A stretch of 64,000 bases of DNA, taken from NCBI RefSeq assembly GCF_901933205.1, contig NC_044577.1, positions 5,467,321 to 5,531,320 of the forward strand. Direction: 5' to 3'. This DNA comes from Camarhynchus parvulus (Eukaryota > Chordata > Aves > Passeriformes > Thraupidae). Made by a program: the position numbers and the translations under genes. The number at the start of each line of letters is the position of its first letter. Position 1 is the stretch's first letter. Below the pieces are notes generated by a model that was given only the letters and a program-made list of their open reading frames with translations, was not told where the DNA came from and made no database searches. Of this stretch, positions 1 to 11,400 are shown in pieces.

Positions 1-1429
1 TTGCTCTTTCATCATTCTCAGAATGAGAAGTAGTGTCTAATAACATGGATGCTGAAGTAGAACTTCAGTTCCTTTGAAGTGGGGAAGTTAGTAGCTTTTA
101 GTGCTTAGGCTTCAGACAAAAATAATTACAGTCGCTCAGCTTCTGCTTTCCATCACAGTCTGGAGATGTAAAAGCTGTTGTCTGGGATCTGGGAATGAGT
201 GCCAGCAGGTAGAGCTCCCTGTTAGCACAGGAACCCAGTTCCAGTGGTGAGCTGGAGCATGTTGGGCTTGGTTAGTGAAGTATTCCTACTTTAGGATGCC
301 AGGGGCAATGTTTTTCACAAAATGCCAGCCTGGATAGTTGTCAGAATATGATGGTGCATGTAAGTAATCTAGCAGAAATCATCTAGATTCAGTCATGTGC
401 TGTGTTCCTGATGTGCTGAGAAATGAAGGTCTGAGAGCAGCTGGTGGTGTCTGGTCAGAGAGGTCTCATCACTGCAGTAGCAGACTGGAGCTTGCCCCTG
501 CAGGCATTCCCTGCTAGAAAGTGCTTTTTGTCCTGTGAGGTTTAATCTGAGGGCAGGATTAAAGGATAGCTGCAACCCTCAGCCCGTGCTGATGATCTGC
601 CTATCCTAAAACATCCTCAAATAATCTGAATATCTAAAATATATTAAAAACATCAAGTTATCTAAATATCCTAAAATATCCTCTACATATGCATAAAATG
701 TTCTCAGCCTGTGCTGCTGGTGCTGTAGGATCTACAGGATCAACATATCTTTGTTGGTCACTCAAATGGGAAAACAGGATGATACCACGTTATGCCATAA
801 TGTCACATGTTACTTTTTAGTTTATGAAAAAGCTGGAGAACACCACAGGTAATGCTGACAATGGGAGGCCTCTTGGTCAGGCCTGATAGAAACCCTTGTA
901 TGGAAAATCTGTGACTAAAGTATATTTGAGATTGGCATATTTATGTATTCCTGATATTTCCAACTACATTCTGTGCCTTTTGAGGCAGTGTATGAAATGG
1001 AAACCTGAGCAACAGTTGTAAAGGATGCTGAAACCATCTTGTTTCATGCACTAGGCTGTACAAATATTTTCTTGCTTATGTCTCTCCTTGTTTCTGAGCT
1101 ACAAGACTGAAGAGTTGCCCTCCTTTATTAATAACAAACTGAAATTAATTGTGCCTTTCCACACCTAGGAGTAAGGATGCCTTTGATCTAGTCCTTCTCA
1201 GAGAACTGTCCTTCCTTGCCTCTTGTGTGACAAATGGTTGTCACACGTGCCTCTGGCAGTGGATAAGGGTGAGCTGCATCCTCTGCTCATCTCTGTTCAC
1301 TGGGCTGTGCATCAGTGCACTCCAGGCTTCCAGGGGCTGGGAGAGGAAGCCCAGGGATAACCCTCCTTTTGGGAATAGCTTGCTGGTGCTTTGGGAGGGA
1401 TGAGGGGTGCCACAGGTGCCAGGGGGTGC
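1..1429 (+). other. Upstream ADARB1 gene sequence, probably intron
   Basis: No coding exon, CpG-island promoter or RNA gene was recognised here. The sequence is AT-rich and resembles the later introns. It lies upstream of the alternative exon at 1430-1529, so it is probably intron, or partly the 5' untranslated part of that exon. Possible acceptors for that exon are the AGs just before 1323 and near 1416, but neither has a clearly better pyrimidine tract, so the left edge of the alternative exon is undecided. Confidence 0.5.
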
Positions 1430-1529
1430 ATGGCATCACATCAAGCCATGGCTCTGGGCATAGGGAACCTCTGCAGCGTGGTCCGAGTGCACGGGAAGCG
1501 CAGGAGGATGAAGCGGTCTGAGAGGAAAG
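1430..1529 (+). CDS. ADARB1: ADARB1 alternative exon 1a: N-terminal R-domain extension (ADAR2R type)
   Basis: An ATG at 1430 opens 33 codons ending in a basic run, HGKRRRMKRSERK, followed by a donor AG|gtaggg at 1530. The single leftover base joins the AC at 5422-5423 to make GAC, and the frame then runs through the 47 nt before the usual start (DRSRLCQPRNQQRYFT) into MDVDDEENM without a stop. The extension totals exactly 49 residues, the length known for the mammalian ADAR2R isoform. Its basic motif followed by D resembles the R domain of ADAR3 (ADARB2), which binds single-stranded RNA and importin. A second in-frame ATG at 1448 has the better Kozak context (GCCATGG) and would give 43 residues. 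The coding frame and donor are seen directly; the isoform assignment is inference. The 5' edge of the exon is not resolved. Confidence 0.72.
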
Positions 1530-3356
1530 GTAGGGCTTTATTTGCTGCATTTAAATGCTGGAACAAAGGGGTTGGTGGAGGGGTGGTGGTGTAATCATAG
1601 TTTTCAGGTGAGGTTTGAACCTCTTTGTAAAGTGCAGCTTCAGTGTTTGCACTTGGGATTCATAAGAAATCCAGTTTGTCGGAAATACTTTGAGCAAGAT
1701 CCACTTCCTGATGCATTATTTCACTTTCAAAGTTTGGAAGGAGAGGACTTTTGAACAAATATGGAACTTCCTGAAACTGCAGCTTTCTGACTTAGGCTGT
1801 TTTCTAACAGTTCTGTGTCATCTCTCAGATTAATAGGATTTTTTCCATATATGTCTTTCGCTGAATGTAAGGTGTTCTTAGTTGCTGAATTTCCCTTTCA
1901 AGACATATTTAGGTTTTTTCTCAGTAATGAGAATAAACCAAGATAACTCTTAAGGCCTTTCTCAACTCTTTTTTGCATGCATTCAATACCTAGGATATTC
2001 AGACAGAAGAAAAGCCGGTTATCTCTAAATTCTCATGTGCTATGTACTTGCTACAGCTAACATTTACCTAAAAATCTCTCAAGTAGTCTCCTGTGGAAAT
2101 AAAGGCAAATTCTGTTGTGTTTGCTGCTTTGCTGCTGCATTTTTAAGTACTTCTGATGTTCTTTCTATCTTTGGAAATACTCTACAGGAATGAAAGTCTT
2201 TAAAACCAGGAGAGGATTAAAAGTTTACTTTTTCCTGGTTCCAGTTAAATTAGCATACATGTAGATACTGTTTTCCTTTTTCATATAACTGGCTTTTAAT
2301 GCATCTAGGAAAAGAAAGGTTTTTTTTAGTCAGAACATTTCAGGGTATGCTGCTCTGCCGATTCCCTTGGCTTCAGTGAGTGAATTTAGGTAAGAGTTGG
2401 GTCGAGGTTTGTTGCTCTGCCTTATGAACAAAAAATACTTCCCTCTGCTACACCAGCATAGTGCAGTCAAACCCTCAATTTATTTTATCAGTGTACCTGG
2501 GAGAAAACAGTCCTTGTAGCCATGGAGCTGGCTTCTGCCACAGCCCCATTCCACACAGAACCTGCTGTAAATACACTGACCCAAATCACTTTGTATTTAT
2601 GGCACTGATTCCTTATTGCTGTTCTTGAAAGCTTTGTTAATCTCTGAATAGCAATGAAACTTTTTCCTTTACTCTTAGATTTTTTTGCCCAAATAAAAGT
2701 TTTTTCCAGTGCTGAGAGTGCTACTGTAGTTAAACTCCTGAGTTTGATTCCTAAAATTCTGCTATGGGATAAAGAATACATCATACATACCTTGGTGTCC
2801 AAGCTTCAGCGAAGTCCTTTTGGAAGGTGTCCTTGCTCAGTTGCCACTGGTCATTACCCAACCTCTTCTGGAGTCTTTGTGTCTGTAGGACCTGAGATGT
2901 TCCTGATGTCAGTTGCTAAACAGGTTATTTACAGGCAGTGAATGTGTTTATTTATGCAGTTTTATTGCTTGAATAAAAGTTTGGAAGGTCAAAGAGGCCA
3001 GAAATGCTGTTCCTTCTTCAAAGTGAAATGATAAGTGAGTCACTAATGACTGCAGAATAATCAAGCATGCCTTGGCAAGAGAGGAAGCTTTTTTTGTAAT
3101 GAGCAGCCTGGGCTCAGAGTCCATTTGGTGAAAACATCTCCCCTGTCTTTCTGAGGGCACACATAGGTCCTATTTTATATGGAAGGACTTGGAAAAATCT
3201 TTTTTCTTATTATCAAATCCTCTACCTTTGAAAGCCAGGTGGAAAAAATAATAAAATCTGTGGGTTACAGTGGGAGGAAGTTTGGAAGATAGATGTGTAT
3301 ACAGAGTACTGAGTTCATTCTCTCTGCCCAGCTCAGTACTGTCCCCTACACATTAT

Positions 3357-3511
3357 TCACAGAATTGTAGAATGTTAAGGGATTGGAATGGACCTTACAG
3401 ATCATGCAGTGCCAGCTGTGGGCAGGGACACCTCCCACCACACCAGGCTGCTCAAGGTCTTATCCAGCCTGGCTTTAAGCAGTGCTGGGCTTGGGGCATC
3501 CACAGCATTTC
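3357..3511 (-). mobile_element. CR1 LINE 3' fragment
   Basis: Reads as the reverse complement of a CR1 tail: it begins with the usual TCACAGAATTGTAGAATG-like end, then a ggaccttacagatcat segment and the ccaggctgctcaagg / ccagcctggc / ggggcatccacagc blocks. It is old and diverged and truncated at the 5' side, as most CR1 copies are. A plus-strand CR1 tail begins only about 145 bp downstream, giving a close inverted pair. Confidence 0.75.
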
Positions 3512-3656
3512 ATACTCTTTAAATAGCTGATTCATTCTCTTCCAAGTATTTTTGATTTGAAGTGGGTGGTTGTTAGAAATTAGTGGTAATGGAAATCGGT
3601 TACTTGTATAAATCACACACAGTCTTGTAGTGCTTAGAGTGAGGGAGGCTTAGCTT

Positions 3657-3803
3657 TGGGAAGTGGTGGAATCACCATCCCTGGAATTGCTCAGGAAACA
3701 AACAGACATGGTATTTCATGCTTTGGTTCAGTGGACATGCTCATATTCAGTCAAAGGGTGGACTTGATCTTGAAGGTCTTGAAGTGGTTCTGTGACTCTG
3801 GTG
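3657..3803 (+). mobile_element. CR1 LINE 3' fragment
   Basis: Plus-strand CR1 tail of the subfamily with the segments ggaatcaccatccctggaattgc, a diverged caaagggtggacttgatcttgaaggtctt, and the terminal ggttctgtgactctg. Truncated at the 5' side. Same tail type as the element at 28605-28982. Confidence 0.7.
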
Positions 3804-4527
3804 TTCTTTACCAGAGTGATCTGCTGGTGCAGTTGTGGGGACTGGAGGGAGGAGCTGAGCACTGCTAACTGTACTCATGCATTTTTTTATAAAGAAAGGA
3901 TTAGGGAAAAAAGTGATCATTCTTTATATGCCAAGAGTAGTCTAACTCTTAAACACTTGTAGTTAAAGCTTAAAACAGGGAGCTTGGTGTCATTTGGCTG
4001 CAGTAACACTGTAGGATTGCATCTCTTAGGTGCCTTAGGGCTCTCCTGTCAACTGTCCTTGGCTGTTTATCTTCCTTGATGCTTTCAGAATCTGTTTCAG
4101 CACAGTTACTGAAATGATTAAAAAAACCCAAATGCAAGTAGAGTTTCTGTTTGCATCTGCTTTTAGCAGACAGGAGCTTGCCTTTTCTCTCCTTCAGGCT
4201 GTGGGGTGAGGTGCTGAGCCCAGGCTGGTAACCCAGCTCCTCAGGAGGGTTTGTGCATGGTGTGGAAGTGTGGGGCAGCTCTACAGCCCTTTTCACTTCT
4301 AGCTTGGCTCAGGGAGCTCACTGATCTCCTTGCTAGAGGTTAAACCAGGAATTTGTCAAGTCCTTAGTCATTGAGTACAAAGTGGTGCTGCAGGAGTAAC
4401 TGGAGTCCGTTCCATGTGCTAATTGAGGTGATAATTATTTACAAGTGCAATTCATTACAGTCAACTAATTTCCTCTTGTTACAGTGCAGTGTGCTGATGT
4501 TGTGTAATGCAGACTGTCTCAGGGGTT

Positions 4528-5240
4528 ATAAGTAGATGGGGTGACATCAGGTATGTGTTCAGTCCCTAGTGGGGTTCCACAGGACTCTGTCCTTGTCCCT
4601 GTGCTCTTCAACATCTTCATAAACAGCCTGGAGGCAGGAATCAAAGGAATACTAAATGAGTTTGCTGCCAATACTAAATTGGCAGGAGCTGTTGACTGCC
4701 TTGAGGGCATAGGGGCCCTATAGAGAGACCTTGATGAATTTTAGGGCTGGGCAGTCCCCAGTGATAAGTTTAATAACAAGGGGAAGTGCTGGATTCTGAG
4801 TGTGTATAGACCAGGACATGAGAGGAATGAGAAGCTGGAGAGCAGTGCTGTGGAAAGGGAGCTGTGGGGTTTGATGGCAAGTTGAGCAGGAGTCAGCAGT
4901 TCCCTGGCACCCAGGAGGGACATCAGGCACAGCATCCCCAGCTGGGCAAGGGAGGAGATTGTCCCACTTTGCTCTGGGCTGGCATGGCCTCACTTTGAGT
5001 CCCAGGGACAGGTTTGAGCACTACAATGTAAAAAAGACATGAAGCTATTTGAGATTGTCCAAAGGAGTCTGTGAAGAAAGTGAAGAATCTGGAGGGGAGG
5101 CCAAAGGAGAAGCAGCTGAGAGCACTTGTCTTGTTCAGCCTGGAGGAGACTGTGGGGAGATCTCATTGTGGTCTTCATCATCCCACTCTGGTCTTTGGTA
5201 GATTGGGGCTGCATCTTTCAGTCACTGATGAACATGGCAG
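4528..5240 (+). mobile_element. CR1 LINE, degenerate reverse-transcriptase fragment
   Basis: The frame from 4541 encodes SGVPQDSVLVPVLFNIFIN and then NEFAANTKLAGAV, which are RT motifs of CR1 (normally GVPQGSVLGPVLFNIFI and FADDTKL). At 4661 the catalytic Asp-Asp is changed to Ala-Asn, so the enzyme would be dead. Downstream, in shifted frames, are diverged matches to the post-RT region: RHERNEKLESSAVERELWG at about 4815-4870, then a KEKQLRALVLFSLEE segment at about 5107-5150 that matches the CR1 C-terminal ERLRELGLFSLEKRRLRGDL block. It is a 5'- and 3'-truncated pseudogene with several frame breaks. Confidence 0.75.
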
Positions 5241-5468
5241 TTTTAGGAGGGATCAGTTGGGTAAATCCAGTTTTGGTCAGGATTTACCCAAACAGCCCAA
5301 TGCTAAGCCAGCAGGGCCTGGGCTGCTGCTGTTAAAGGATATTATAAACTTATTAACAATAAGTTTTAAACCTAACACGTTGGTACCTTAAAGCCTGAAT
5401 ATCCCCCTCCCTCTTTTCCAGACAGAAGCCGTCTCTGCCAGCCAAGAAACCAGCAAAGATATTTCACA

Positions 5469-5496
5469 ATGGATGTAGACGATGAAGAAAACATGA
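5469..5496 (+). CDS. ADARB1: ADARB1 coding exon 1 (start codon exon)
   Basis: The exon runs from 5422 (after ctcttttccag) to 5496 (ATGA|gtaaga). The start ATG at 5469 gives MDVDDEENM, matching the acidic vertebrate ADAR2 N-terminus. The one leftover base joins GT at 11285 to make Ser10. The 47 nt before the ATG have no in-frame stop, which lets exon 1a read through. A second AG four bases later (5425) could also serve as acceptor but would break the exon 1a frame. Confidence 0.93.
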
Positions 5497-8400
5497 GTAA
5501 GATGTGGTTTTTTCTTACACAGTAATAAACTCTCTAATAATTTCTGTAAGTAATTTTTTTCTCCTAAGCACACTGGCAACTGCAAAGAAACTTCAGGTGC
5601 AGAAATGAAGATACTTCAAAATTCAGTGAAGAAGAGTGAATTGGAGCTTTTGCATTAATAGAGTTTTTAATATGCTAATATAGTTATACCTTCTGTATTA
5701 TACTTTATACCTTATATTTTTCCTACAGCAGCTGACTAATCAAAATATTTCCCTGTCTTGAACCAGCAGTGAAGAAGGGAAGGATAATATCAGTAGTGCC
5801 CATGCCAAGGGTAAAGTACCAGTAAGGAGTGAGGGATGAGATGAAGGGGATGGAGTTGAAGAGTACAATATAAAGAAGAGAGAGCAGAAAAAGAGAAAGG
5901 AAAAAGCAAAGGAGGACCTAGAAAAGCTCTGTGCGGGTCTCACATGGGCTGATTATCCTCTTTAGATGGTGATTGTCCTAATCCTGAGCTACTGAATTAT
6001 TAAAGTGATTTTAAAGCACAAAAATAGTCAAATGAAGTGATCATCTTGGTGTGTACTTGATGCAGCCAAGTGTGTGAGACTGCTAACTCTGGGGTATAAT
6101 TACGATCCAATAACTTATGAGAAAAGTGTTCTCCTTGAACCATTCTAAAATATTTTTACTGTTATTTGCTTTTCAGCTGTCTCTTTTTTTTTTTCCTGTG
6201 ACTCAGAGGATTGTTCTGTTGCTGCTGTGCTGTGCCTGACTGTAAATAATTATACATTATGTTATAACAAATGTACTTCTTTTTCCCCCAAGTGACAGTG
6301 GTTAAGAGTGCATCTGGCAAAGGTGACAAAGCCCAGCACTGGCTTTGGAGCAGAAGAGTTGCAGCTCAGTCTGGAGGAGTTACAGAACAATTTTAGAGGG
6401 AGATGAGGAAGGTAGATCATTATGTTAAAATAAACCAATCAAACCCAAAACAAGCATCCTCCCCCCAGAAAACCCAAAACCGAAGCGAAAAATATTACCT
6501 GAAATAGAATTAATCTTTTTTCTTTAGTGAAACAGTGAACTCAACTGCAGCATGCTTGGTATAATTTTCTTTTCCTTGATGTATGAGAAAGTACTTGGAT
6601 ATTTTAACTGTTTCTAAAGTTGCCTTCCCTACAAAGGCCTTCAAAAAGTGTAATTGGATAGTTCTCATAATTTTTTTTTGATAAAACATCCCTTTTCTCA
6701 ATAATGGTATAGCTGAACATGAATAGAAGGTGCCTTCCTGAGCTGGAGAAATATAATCTCTTTATAGGGACATTCTTTAATTCTTTGTCATTAAGAAAAA
6801 CACTAAATTTTTTGTCTGCTTCTGGGTTTTTTTGTGTGTTAGTGCATCAATATGGGAAGCCATTCAAGGAATTTGTTATTTTGTCAGGAGCTTGGCTCCA
6901 TGGAACTGCTTAGGGAATGCATTTGTATGATTTCAGTTTTGAGATGTCAGAACCTTGGCTGAGCCCAGTTTATATAAAGTGCAAGATGACCTTGCTTTGT
7001 GTTCCCACACAAACATCACAAAATGTTAAATCATCTGATTTGGGGGGGGTTCAGAAATCAAAGTTTAATTTCTTAAGTTCTTTGTTTTGATTTATGCAGA
7101 GATATATTTTTAAACTTTTTATCTCTCTTTACTTTTATATCTCTTATAATTGTGAAGTGGCATGTTAGAAGTTGCCTATTTAATTTTTTTATTATTTTAT
7201 GTAACTGCTTTTGGGGAAAGGTTCTAGAAGGAAAGGAAGGTGGGCTATGCAGTCTTTGTAGCCTGTGGTTGCATAACAAGAATTCCTCTGCAGAAACCGG
7301 AATTAAGATGATTTTCTTTTTTGGTTCAGATGAAATATAAGATAGTGATGATGTCTTACATTAATAAATTAATATCCCTGAGAAAACTGTGTTTCAGATT
7401 TCAGTTTTCAGTGTTTTCCTTCTTTATCCTTTGGTCATAGAGACGCTACAAGATATTTGGGGAAAGAGATAGTTATTTAGAATGTTTTTATTTGTTTTTT
7501 GTTGCTTTGCATGGCTGGTGTGTCTGCAGCACTCTGAACACTTGGAACACAAGCATGTGACTCTCCTGACCTCTATCTTTGATGTATTTGCTCCTTTTTT
7601 CTAAAAGATGCCTTAAAGAGACCATTTTATTTTTTTTTCTACTTGTATTTAAATGAAAAAAGTTACTCATTTGGAATTTCCCCAGGCCACTAAATGAGAG
7701 CAGCAGTATAAGGGGTAGCTAGAACCATCTTTTGGTTCAGCTAAGATTTAAATTGAATTAATTGTGTTCCAGATCAGACAGAGCGGGGGGGGGGAGTGTT
7801 GCTTCTCAGCAAGCAGGTAATGGAAGGTCCCCAATGGATAAAGCATCTTAATGGCAGACACTTTTTAATTACAGGGAATAAACCCAAAAGTAAACCAGCA
7901 CGTCCAGGTGGAAGATTTATTTCTTGAATTGCATGAAAAATTCCCATGCCTTTTTCCTGCTTCAAATGTCCTTGGGTTTGTAAGTGCTCAGCTGAAATCT
8001 GAAGGGCAGAACTGTCTTTCTGCTGAAGTTGTTGGTGTCACCTATGATTTTTACTAAGGTGGCCTCCACAGACATAAGTCAAATATCTAGTTGGTGCTGC
8101 CAGTTATTTTTAATGATTAGAAAATACACCAATCTCATGAAAAAGACCCAGTTTTAATATTAGGGATTGTATAAATGTTTAAGAAAACAGGATCTCAGTC
8201 ATTAAGTGTTTATGTATGTGCTAATGTTGCTTTAAAGCCTTAAATACACAGCAGATGTGATGGACTTCAAAGAGCTCTCTAAAGCATTCATTCCTTGAGG
8301 AATTAAATTTAAAGATTGGAAATATTAGAGATTTCTATAAAATCATGCCCAACATGGAGTGTTTAATATTAGAATCATCAAACTTCAAAAAATAGCAAAT

Positions 8401-11400
8401 AAACCCCAGTAGATGCAGTCAGACTAGCAGGTGGAGGATCAAAGAAAGAAATGGGAGATGTTTTCATTTGTGATGAAGTGGTGAAGCACCTTGCTCAGGA
8501 CATTGTGGATACCACATGTTTATGGGGTCTTTCAAAGCCATTAGAAAACTTTTTTTGGGGGAAAAAAAAGCTCATGTGCTCCATGCCATGATCTCTGGGA
8601 CAGGCCAGAGCTGCGAGGCTGTCCTGGGAGGACACTTACCTGTCCTTACACTGGTGTGATGCCCTTTCCTGGGGTCTGTTGGTGGCCCTGTCACATGTGA
8701 GGAACTGGGCAAGGTGAGCAAGAGCCAGGAGGGCCATTCCTAACTTCTCTGGAAGGGTGGCATGCCTGGAAAAGGCGTCCAGGGAAAGGCTGGGCTGGAG
8801 GAGTTACTCCATGTAACTCCCAAGATTGGGGGTGACATCTCTAACTTGAACAGATTCTATTTTGACTAATTTTCCCAAGCCCTCAGGTAATTAGAGGGCC
8901 TCAGCCCTGACTAAAAGGACCAAAAGCACACCTTCACCCTTGAGAGAGGGAGGGACCTTTCCTTGCAGTGCAGCAGCTCTGTGGGTTGAAACGAGCACAG
9001 GTCCTTTGGGTTTGCACAGAAAGTCTTTGACTTTCCATCACAAACTTGGATTTGGATCAGCTCCACAGTTACCTCCTTTCCTGGTCTCTTGGTTTGACTC
9101 AGGATCAGCTCCCTGTGTTCTTCCTCTCCAAGTTTCTTCTACCCTGCAGGTTCTCCAAAGCTAACAAAGCCTAGTAGCTCTCAGGCAAGGAGTAGTTTTC
9201 TTCCCTTCTCTCTTAATAATTCCAGGTAAGCCTGCAAGTTTATTTCCTGCTCCCTGCAAGTCCCTCCTCTCTGTCAGGACATTGTTTCCCCTGCCTGATG
9301 AAGGAGTTCCTCCAGCTGACATGCTTACATGGAAAAGTTTTAAATGTTCAGCTGAAGTCTGTTCAACTCCTGTTTTCCTCCTAAAGGCGCTGGTAGTGGT
9401 TTTCATATAAAAAGAAGCGAAACCAGAGACCATTAATTAGTGTTAAGTCAATGATTTCGGTTTAGCCTGAGTGTCTTGGTAGTTGATAACAAATATCTGA
9501 TGTACCACTAAGGGCAGTGTTTTAGATGAGATGTAAGAAACTCACTGTAAGGAAAGATATAAAAATGTCCTCCACTGTCCTTGGATTCCTCCACCATAAA
9601 TAGATATTTTTATAAAGAATATTTGCATGAACACTGTGTATTGACAGTTGTGGCCATGTAGCCTTCATTGTCCAGGCAATATGTATATTGCTGAACAAGA
9701 GATACTTGATTAAATGTAGCAGGTTTCTAGCAATGAAATGCTTCAGAATTTCGATTCTTGACAGAATTTAATTGCCTTAATTGCATAATCAGTATTGTAC
9801 AATTCTTTGTTGTGCTGCTGTGATTTAACACAAAATGTGTTCCTATTTTGGCTTTTTCTTTTGATCTTTTTTTTTTCCTTCCTTTTTTTTCTCTTCGAGC
9901 ACCGAAAGGAGTAACCTATCGAGCTTTTGCTGGAGGATGTTATAAATGAAAATTTAGTAACCATTCCATCAGCTTTGTAACTTGGGTGAAGTGATGTGTG
10001 CATGGTAGGGGATTTTTAGGCAAGACTGAAAGCATGACTGGAATTTGTCACTGTGAAAGAGAGCTTCCACCTGGTTTGCTCTAATTTCAATGACCATTTA
10101 CCACCTTGAGTCAGTGTAGATATAATACAGATTTATTGAAGTTTTGGAACAGGAGAATTAAAAATAATTGATCTATTACTTTTGCCTTTTCATTCACAAA
10201 TGCCAGTAGAAAGCACAAATAGTTAATTTCCTTAGTTTCTTTATCAGGGTGAAAATGAGGTCTTTGAACTTACAGCAAATTCAATCCCTTATATATATAT
10301 GTATATATAGCTCTGACATATCATTACCCCAACTGACATTTTTGAAGACAAATCATTACATTAATATTATATTCTCTTCCCTGCCCTCCCATTAAAATAT
10401 TCTCACAGTGAGAGTGCAGCTTTGGTCACACTTCTATTCTGCATGGCCTTAGAGAGGATCTCTAGTGATTTTTGGGTTTGTAACTCCATGACAGCAGTTT
10501 CCTTGACAAGGAATTATGCTTGTAAATGATGAATTAGAGATTTTTTTAATAGAAGGCTGTGTGGGACTATATGGTCTTGTGGTCCTGCTGGCACAGTGGG
10601 CAGCTGTAGTTCCTGAGAAAATTGGGATGAGATGAAATGAATGTTTAGAAAAGACATAAAAAACCCACTGCATTTGAAAAGTATGGAATAGCAAAAAAGA
10701 AATAAAAGCATTCAAACACTCTTCAGTCATGGTACCTACCAAAGAGCTGCCTAATTTTTCATTGCTCTGAACAAAGATTTTATTTATGTAGTTTTTCAAT
10801 TTAAGCAGCTAAAATCACTGTGTGGAAAAAAGTGACATGACTAAACTGATGATAGAATAGAATTAAATATCTGGCTCAGAGTTGTGGTCTTAGGCATCCA
10901 TTTTTACTTTACTAATGGTAGTTGTTTGTTTTGTGGGCGTATGTTGCTATAGCTTATATTGTTGATTTAAAGCATTTTTGAGGCTAATTATAACTTAGAA
11001 GTAAAAGTTTTGTTCCAGCATAATTGAAATGAAAAAAAAGTTGTGGTGATTTTTTGCTGTGCAGTTGTATCAGGTGTGTGGTTTGAAGATTGAGTGTGTT
11101 ATTTCTTGAATTATTGAGAGGTTGCATTACATCATCATCATCTCCAGTTGCATTGCCAAAGTATTTAACCTGTGAGCACACATCACTTAACCAGTTACAA
11201 AGAGAGATAAAGGAATCTATAAATTTTGCATTTACAAGATCCTGCACCGAAGGCATTGTAAGTTACTCTTTCTGGGCACCGCAGGTTCGAGCAGCACCGA
11301 CATTAAAGAAAACCGCAATGTGGACAACGTTCCCCCCAAGGACAGCGCCGGGCAGGGCCTTGGTGAGGGGACCCCGCTCTCCAACGGTGGCAGCAGCAGC

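Larger units (their letters stand above)
1530..5421 (+). other. ADARB1: ADARB1 intron between exon 1a and first constitutive coding exon
   Basis: Donor gtaggg at 1530, acceptor ctcttttccag ending at 5421. No exon-like coding segment was recognised in it. It carries three CR1 pieces (3357-3511, 3657-3803, 4528-5240). The remainder is AT-rich sequence with no recognisable features. Confidence 0.6.
5497..11284 (+). other. ADARB1: ADARB1 intron holding the self-editing duplex
   Basis: Donor gtaaga, normal acceptor ggcaccgcag. The intron corresponds to the one self-edited in rodent ADAR2. Apart from the complementary segment at 9904-9955, the edited-site region at 11221-11284 and a short TA repeat near 10.3 kb, I recognise nothing. 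No CR1 fragment was identified in these 5.8 kb, unlike most of the other long introns. Confidence 0.85.
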
